A stretch of DNA of 64,000 bases from Streptomyces cinnabarinus. Lineage in GTDB: Bacteria > Actinomycetota > Actinomycetes > Streptomycetales > Streptomycetaceae. The position numbers and the translations under genes were made by a program. Positions 59,639-64,000 of this stretch are shown one piece after another (positions within the stretch are counted from its first letter, which is position 1; the number at the start of each line of letters is the position of its first letter). The notes beneath the pieces are model-generated. The model ran no database searches. It saw only the letters and a program-made list of their open reading frames with translations, and had not been told where the DNA came from. The DNA lies in contig NZ_CP114413.1 of the NCBI RefSeq assembly GCF_027270315.1, positions 2,542,001 through 2,606,000 of the forward strand, read 5' to 3'.

Positions 59639-60673
59639 TCAGATCCGGACGCCGAACTGGTACGGCATGTTGTTGATCGACTCGTAGCGGACCACCGCGC
59701 CGGTGCGCGGGGCGTGCAGCACCTGGCCGTTGCCCGCGTAGAAGCCGACGTGGTGCAGGTCGCCGTAGAAGATGACCAGGTCGCCGACCTTGAGGTCGGA
59801 CTGGCTGTAGATGCGGGTGCCGTAGTTGGCCTGGGCCTGCGAGGTGCGCGGGATGCCGACGCCGGCCTGGGCGAAGGCCCAGGAGGTCAGGCCCGAGCAG
59901 TCGAAGGAGGAGGGGCCGGAGGCGCCGTAGACGTAAGGCGTGCCGATCTTGCTCTGGGCGGCCTGGAAGGCGGCCATGGCCCGGCCCGAACCGGTGGCGG
60001 CGTTGCCGAGGTCCACGCGGTCGGCGGAGGAGCGGGTGGCGCGTGCCTCCTCGGCGGCGAGGGCGGCCTTCTCGGCGGAGGTGAGGGAGTTCAGGAGCTT
60101 CTGCGCCTCGGCGAGCTTGTCCTGGACCTCGGTCTTCTTCTTGCCCAGCTCGGTCCGCGTGGAGGCGAGGTCCTTGAGCTTCTCGGTGGCCTCGGCGCGG
60201 TCCTGGGCGAGTTCGCGCTGCTTGTCCTGGATCTTCTTCAGCGACTCGACCTGCTGGCTGCTCAACTGGTCGAGCGTGGAGGCCTTGTCGAGGTAGTCGT
60301 CCGGGTCCGCGGAGAGGAAGAGCTGGAGCGAGGAGTCGATGGATCCGGTGCGGTACTGGGCGGCGGCCGCCAGACCTATCGAGTCACGCATCTCGTTCAG
60401 GTCTTCCTGACCGCGCGCGACGTTGTCCTGGATCGTGGAGATCTCCTTCTGGAGCTTCTCCTGCTTCTCCTTGGCGCCGTTGTACTTCTCGGTGGCCTGC
60501 TCGGCCTCCTCATAGAGCTTGTCGACCTTGGCCTTGACCTCGTCCTTGCTCGGCTTCTCGCTGGGCGCGGCGTTGGCGGCCTGCGAGCTGATGGCAACGG
60601 CGGCAGCAGCGGCGGTGGTCAGCACGGTCACACGTGCGCGGCTCGGCTGCTTGGGTCGACGGTGGGACGCCAC
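59639..60673 (-). CDS. NlpC/P60 peptidoglycan endopeptidase (second of two)
   Basis: The protein (344 aa) shares the layout of its neighbour: a basic signal peptide (ARVTVLTTAAAAAVAISSQAANA), a long coiled coil (about residues 40-215) and an NlpC/P60 domain with Cys in FDCSGLTSWAFAQAG and His in HHVGFYAG and VLHAPRTG. The GTG has AAGGAG 9 nt upstream. A good promoter lies upstream and a terminator downstream, so it is a single-gene unit. I looked for a c-di-AMP riboswitch before it and saw none. Confidence 0.93.
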   Translation of the reverse strand: MASHRRPKQPSRARVTVLTTAAAAAVAISSQAANAAPSEKPSKDEVKAKVDKLYEEAEQATEKYNGAKEKQEKLQKEISTIQDNVARGQEDLNEMRDSIGLAAAAQYRTGSIDSSLQLFLSADPDDYLDKASTLDQLSSQQVESLKKIQDKQRELAQDRAEATEKLKDLASTRTELGKKKTEVQDKLAEAQKLLNSLTSAEKAALAAEEARATRSSADRVDLGNAATGSGRAMAAFQAAQSKIGTPYVYGASGPSSFDCSGLTSWAFAQAGVGIPRTSQAQANYGTRIYSQSDLKVGDLVIFYGDLHHVGFYAGNGQVLHAPRTGAVVRYESINNMPYQFGVRI

Positions 60674-60725
60674 GGAGGCGAACTCCTTCTCCTCAGTGAT
60701 CTTCCGATCGAAGGTTCGAAGGCAG

Positions 60726-60755
60726 ACCCTAGTGACACAGTTGTGATCAGTTCAA
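60726..60755 (-). promoter_or_regulatory. Vegetative-type promoter of the second NlpC/P60 gene
   Basis: On the minus strand TTGAAC (60755-60750) and TAGGGT (60731-60726) are 18 bp apart, close to consensus. Transcription would start about 45 nt before the gene. Confidence 0.7.
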
Positions 60756-60883
60756 ACCCCTGGGCGATTTATCCCGGTTACGGTCCGCATTCTTTACCAT
60801 CAACCCACGTGCAGTGATCCCCACTTGACGCTACGTTGCGTGACGGTTCCGTCAATTCGGGCATTGCAGCTGTACGTTGACCT

Positions 60884-62227
60884 TCAGGACAGTCGCTTCA
60901 GAAGCACCGCAGATGCCACCGGCCGGGCGCCCGCCCTGGCGACCCCGTCGGCCACCTCGCGGTCGGTGGAGACGACGATGACCGGACGGCCGGGCGGCTC
61001 GGCCCGCACCAGCTGACGGATCAACTCGTCGGCCGTCACACCGGGCTTGGAGAACAGCACCCGGACCCCGCGCGGCGGCGCCAGCAGCACCGGCGCGGCC
61101 AGCTCGGCCCCGTCGAAGACACAGGTCACCTCGGCGCCGGTCTGCGCGGCGAGCTGGGAGAGCTGGCCGAGCAGCCGGAGCCGCTGCTTCTCCAGCGGCA
61201 TCTGGGGATAGCCGGTCTTGGTGACGTTGTAGCCGTCGACGACCAGATGCGCCTGCGGCAGCGCCAGCAACTGGTCGATGATGGCCGGATCGTTCTCGGA
61301 CAGCGCCCGCGCGGCGATGTCCTTCGGGGTCATTCGTCCCGGTTCGACCGCGTCCACGGTCTCGGCCGGGCGCACCGACACCGGCGGCAACGCCAGTTCC
61401 CGGCGCAGCCCTTGGGTGGCGTCGAGCAGGGTGTCCAGCAGCAGCCGTACCCGCATGTCCTCCACGCTGCGGCCCTCGCGCGCCGCCCTGCGGGTGGCCT
61501 CCAGGGCGGCCTCGGCCTCCCCGAGCCGGGACTTCAGCCGCCGGGACTCGCTCTCGGCGGCGGACACCTGGCCGTGCGTCTCCGCGCGGACGGCCTCGAT
61601 CTCACCCTGCGCCTTGCGCAGCGCCGCCTCACCGCGCTTGACGTCGCTCTGGGCGGCGCGCAGCTTGCGGTGAAGCGATTCGGCTTCCTTCCTGGCCGCG
61701 TCCAGCTCGGTGCGCAGCCGCTCGGCCTCCGCCCGGGTCTGCTCCCTGGACCGGTCGATCTCGGCGCGCAGCCGCTCCAGTTCGGCCCGGCTCTCCTCGT
61801 CGGCGCGCTCGGCGTCGGCGCGCTGGGCCTCCTCGCCGGCCGCGGTCACCAGCTTGACCCAGCCGGTGGGCCGCAGCACGTAGGCCGCGGCCGCCACATC
61901 GAGCGGATCCGCGGCCGGGGGCGGCGAGCCGGAGTCGAGGGCGCCGGCGATCTCCGGCTGGGCCTCTCTCAGCTTCTCCCCGATGCGCTGACGGAAGAGT
62001 GGATCCGTCTCCAGCGCGGCGGCCATGGCGTTGCCGGCGAACTTGGCCCGGCGATTCGGGGCGAATCGGGCGTACTGCCGTAGCTGGGCGGGCAGTTCAC
62101 CGACGGTCAGCCCGCCGAAGCCGTCCGAGACGATCTGTACGACTCTTCTGCGCACCCCGTCGGGCAGCGGACGGTCGAGCACTTCAGCGGCGCCGTCGCC
62201 CGGCCCCCCGCCTGCGGTCTCCACCAT
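60884..62227 (-). CDS. NYN-domain (YacP/Rae1-like) RNA-binding protein
   Basis: The protein (447 aa) has an N-terminal conserved helical domain (about residues 20-135) and a long Glu/Arg-rich coiled coil (about 135-245). The C-terminal NYN domain shows the metal-binding acids in AHLVVDGYNVTKTGYP, VTCVFDG and VIVVSTDREVADGV. YacP/Rae1 in Bacillus is a ribosome-associated endoribonuclease. The coiled-coil fusion is typical of actinobacterial members. A ribosome-linked role here is inference. Confidence 0.88.
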   Translation of the reverse strand: MVETAGGGPGDGAAEVLDRPLPDGVRRRVVQIVSDGFGGLTVGELPAQLRQYARFAPNRRAKFAGNAMAAALETDPLFRQRIGEKLREAQPEIAGALDSGSPPPAADPLDVAAAAYVLRPTGWVKLVTAAGEEAQRADAERADEESRAELERLRAEIDRSREQTRAEAERLRTELDAARKEAESLHRKLRAAQSDVKRGEAALRKAQGEIEAVRAETHGQVSAAESESRRLKSRLGEAEAALEATRRAAREGRSVEDMRVRLLLDTLLDATQGLRRELALPPVSVRPAETVDAVEPGRMTPKDIAARALSENDPAIIDQLLALPQAHLVVDGYNVTKTGYPQMPLEKQRLRLLGQLSQLAAQTGAEVTCVFDGAELAAPVLLAPPRGVRVLFSKPGVTADELIRQLVRAEPPGRPVIVVSTDREVADGVARAGARPVASAVLLKRLS

Positions 62228-62296
62228 CCGTCGTCACCCCAATACCTGTGCGGGACCCCCTGGCTGAGGGGATCCCCCGAGCGGGGCCCGCTCCGC

Positions 62297-62536
62297 TCAG
62301 GAGCCGGCGCCCGGCCTGTCCACGAGTTCCACCTGGTCCACGGCGTTGCACCAGCGGCAGCGCACCGACTCGATGGTCTCACTGACCACCTCGCGCTCCT
62401 CGACCTTCGGCTCACCGGCGAGGTCGAGGTGGACGTACTCGACGACCTTCGACGAGCGGGTCACGTCGAAGCGGGTGAGGTTGCCGCACAGAGTGCAGCG
62501 CCACCGCGTGGTGGCCGTCGGCAGGGGAACCGTCAT
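62297..62536 (-). CDS. Small zinc-ribbon protein
   Basis: The protein (79 aa) has two Cys pairs, CTLCGN (near residue 14) and CRWCNAV (near residue 60), which would hold one zinc. The RFDVTRSSKVVEYVHLDLAGEPKVEEREV segment lies between them. It is widespread in Streptomyces upstream of the NYN gene but has no known role. The ATG at 62536 was chosen because the conserved sequence begins there; a weak GGAAAG precedes it. Confidence 0.82.
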   Translation of the reverse strand: MTVPLPTATTRWRCTLCGNLTRFDVTRSSKVVEYVHLDLAGEPKVEEREVVSETIESVRCRWCNAVDQVELVDRPGAGS

Positions 62537-62690
62537 CGCGACTGTTCTTTCCTTCCAGTGTCGGTGACTCACCGGTGTCCCGGTGCGTGTGGCTCGTAAC
62601 CCTACGGCCTGGCGGGTACTCACCGCTCGGCCGTCCACGGCGGCGAGGCGGTCTGTGAGAGTAGGCCCCGTTACGTCATGCTCTGTGTTC

Positions 62691-63428
62691 ATGATCGGCA
62701 ACTGGACCAGCACGGCCGTCCGGGGTATGCGGATGCCCGCCGCGCCCGTCACTTACGCACTGATCGGCCTGTGCACGCTGATCTTTCTGATCGGGCCCGC
62801 CTCGGGGCTGAATCCCGGCTACGGCACCGGGGACGGGCTGATCGCGGCGCAGCGGGCGTACTTCCGGCGCTGGGGGGTGGTCCCGGCCGAGCTGTTCGAG
62901 GGGTCGCCGCGGGCCGCCCTCACCCCGGCCACGGCGCTGTTCGTGCACGGCAGCTGGGTGCACCTGCTGGGCAACATGCTCTTCCTCTACGTCTTCGGCG
63001 TGATGACCGAGGAGCGCATGGGCCGTGTCCAGTTCACGCTCTTCTACCTGGGCTGCGGCTATCTCGCCCTGCTCGGCTACGCGGCCGCCAACTCCGACTC
63101 CGAGCAGTCCCTGGTGGGCGCGTCCGGCGCGATCTCCGCGGTGCTCGGCGCGTTCCTGGCGCTGTTCCCACGGGCCCGGGTGACCAGCCTGCTGCCGTTC
63201 CTGTTCTTCCTGCCGCTGCGCTTCCCGGCGTGGGTGGTGCTGCCCTTCTGGGCGGCCCTGCAATGGCTGGCGGCGGGCCGGGCGGCGAACGGACCCGGGG
63301 TGGCGTATCTGGCCCACCTCGTGGGCTTCGGCCTGGGCTGCGGCTTCGCCTGGGTGCGGTTCGGCCGTACGACTAGAGTGAAGGCCGTCCCCGCGACGCC
63401 GGCCCCCGAGGGAGAGAAACAACCGTGA
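62691..63428 (+). CDS. Rhomboid-family intramembrane serine protease
   Basis: The protein (245 aa) has six membrane segments. The catalytic Ser is in GASGAISAVLGAF (segment 4) and the His in YLAHLVGFGLGCG (segment 6); the family motifs HGSWVHLLGNMLFLYVFG and EERMGRVQFTLFYLGCG are also present. It cleaves membrane proteins within the bilayer; the substrate is unknown. The start ATG 62691 or GTG 62685 are both possible. The stop overlaps the start of the AsnC-like gene (GTGA). Confidence 0.93.
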   Translation: MIGNWTSTAVRGMRMPAAPVTYALIGLCTLIFLIGPASGLNPGYGTGDGLIAAQRAYFRRWGVVPAELFEGSPRAALTPATALFVHGSWVHLLGNMLFLYVFGVMTEERMGRVQFTLFYLGCGYLALLGYAAANSDSEQSLVGASGAISAVLGAFLALFPRARVTSLLPFLFFLPLRFPAWVVLPFWAALQWLAAGRAANGPGVAYLAHLVGFGLGCGFAWVRFGRTTRVKAVPATPAPEGEKQP

Positions 63429-63706
63429 TCACCGCGATCGTGCTCATCAAGACCAGCGTGGACCGGATTCCCGAGATCGCCGAGCAGATCGCCTCGCTGG
63501 ACAGCGTGAGCGAGGTCTTCTCCGTCACCGGCACCTACGACCTGATCGCCATGGTCCGGGTCAAGGAGCACGAGGACCTCGCCGAGGTCATCCCCGGCCG
63601 CATCAGCAAGATCCCGGGCGTGGAGGGCACGGACACCCACGTGGCGTTCCGCACCTACTCCCAGCACGACCTGGAGGCCGCGTTCTCGATCGGCCTGGAC
63701 GGCTAG
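63425..63706 (+). CDS. Stand-alone Lrp/AsnC ligand-binding (RAM) domain protein
   Basis: The protein (93 aa) consists only of a RAM domain: AIVLIKTSVDRIPEIAEQIASLDSVSEVFSVTGTYDLIAMVRV...THVAFRTYS. It lacks the DNA-binding part of Lrp/AsnC regulators. Such domains form ring-like oligomers and bind small molecules, often amino acids. It is translated by coupling to the rhomboid gene. Whether it acts as a sensor or a partner of full-length regulators is not known. Confidence 0.92.
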   Translation: MITAIVLIKTSVDRIPEIAEQIASLDSVSEVFSVTGTYDLIAMVRVKEHEDLAEVIPGRISKIPGVEGTDTHVAFRTYSQHDLEAAFSIGLDG

Positions 63707-63714
63707 GGCCGGTC

Positions 63715-63847
63715 CGTTCGGATCAGTCCGGCGTCGCGGGCCCTGGCACGCACATCTGCGGCGTTGTCGCCTTGCAGCTGCAATCACCAGACCCCGCTCG
63801 ACTCGGGCCGGGCAGCACCGCGTCTTGCAGCCGGCCTGATCCAAACG
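63715..63847. repeat. Possible MITE-like inverted-repeat element
   Basis: Arms CGTTCGGATCAGTCCGGC (63715-63732) and GCCGGCCTGATCCAAACG (63830-63847) pair at 16 of 18 positions and enclose about 97 bp without a supported gene. GGTCC occurs at the outer left edge and 3 bp beyond the right arm, a weak hint of a target duplication. It may instead be a distant hairpin shared by convergent genes. Confidence 0.4.
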
Positions 63848-63861
63848 ACAGGTCCTGGGAG

Positions 63862-64000
63862 CTAGGACGTCAGGTCGAGGGCTGCGATGCCCTCGGCCGA
63901 GGTGACGTAGATGCGGTTGCCGCGGATCAGCGGGGCCGAGACCGGGTAGCCTGCGGGCAGCGGGAAGCGCCAGATCCGCTCGCCCTTGAGGTTCAGGGCG
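63862..64000 (-). CDS. C-terminal end of a PQQ-type beta-propeller protein (cut by window edge)
   Basis: Only the last 45 residues are visible: ALNLKGERIWRFPLPAGYP, then VSAPLIRGNRIYVTSAEGIAALDL and the stop. The Trp-containing W-x-F repeat and the G-N-R-I-Y-V blade pattern are typical of PQQ-like quinoprotein repeats. In Streptomyces these are often the sensor part of membrane kinases. Nothing more can be said from this fragment. Confidence 0.75.
   Translation of the reverse strand, partial: ALNLKGERIWRFPLPAGYPVSAPLIRGNRIYVTSAEGIAALDLTS

Noticed and set aside
59420..60883. A c-di-AMP (ydaO) riboswitch before the NlpC/P60 genes
   Set aside because: Such riboswitches are common before cell-wall hydrolases of Streptomyces, but I find no matching conserved blocks; a plain promoter explains the upstream region.

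Overview
This is chromosomal DNA of a Streptomyces (or very close relative). The GC content is very high, third codon positions are strongly G/C, GTG and TTG starts are frequent, and many genes have a -10 hexamer 6-8 nt before the start codon, as in leaderless actinobacterial transcripts. From memory, gene content and order match the core region of S. coelicolor around SCO2089 to SCO2140 (murE, ftsI, ftsL, rsmH, metF, pfkA, macRS, glkA). That is recall, not a search. No plasmid, phage, CRISPR, tRNA or rRNA was seen.

Layout. 1-4860: end of the division/cell-wall cluster on the minus strand, rsmH-ftsL-ftsI-murE, with a likely promoter and a long 5' UTR. 5016-10599: carbonic anhydrase, then the operon moxR-DUF58-transglutaminase, closed by two strong hairpins. 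10769-12902: a DUF3040 membrane protein, a methyltransferase and a HEPN protein on the minus strand. 13021-16646: a regulated operon of a degenerate ABC-type ATPase, a YhgE/Pip-like membrane protein and a TetR regulator, with a 24-bp palindrome over its promoter. 16651-19122: a C-rich spacer, a DUF4126 membrane protein and a phytoene-desaturase-like oxidoreductase. 19175-26338: a Tyr/Gln-rich membrane protein, metF, thiE and other minus-strand genes, then a TPP riboswitch with thiO-thiS-thiG. 26433-29892: a PASTA kinase, endonuclease IV and a sulfite-oxidase-like protein.

30079-37941: iron storage (bfr, and bfd under an iron box) and aromatic amino acid entry (class II DAHP synthase; a fused anthranilate synthase behind a complete trp attenuator). 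Between these lie a DUF2867/TetR divergent pair, a D-2-hydroxyacid dehydrogenase and pfkA. 38050-49234: the MacRS two-component system, plsC, an esterase, an ECF sigma factor with its CU044_5270-type partner, an exonuclease/phosphatase-family protein, glucokinase, a DUF5304 protein, an ArsA-like ATPase, an SRPBCC protein and a phosphoesterase. 49235-57139: a long-chain acyl-CoA ligase, a cholesterol oxidase homologue, a PimB-like mannosyltransferase, a GT87 membrane glycosyltransferase and a MATE exporter divergent from a PadR regulator across a perfect 33-bp palindrome. 57127-64000: a metalloprotease-like lipoprotein, two NlpC/P60 hydrolases, an NYN nuclease, a zinc ribbon, a rhomboid protease, a stand-alone AsnC ligand domain and the end of a beta-propeller protein.

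Most genes are primary metabolism or envelope functions. The least explained items are the ATPase/Pip/TetR operon, several clean operator arrays (13021, 29966, 33235, 42260, 56521) and a duplicated start region ahead of ftsL. I see no complete new defence or biosynthetic system.
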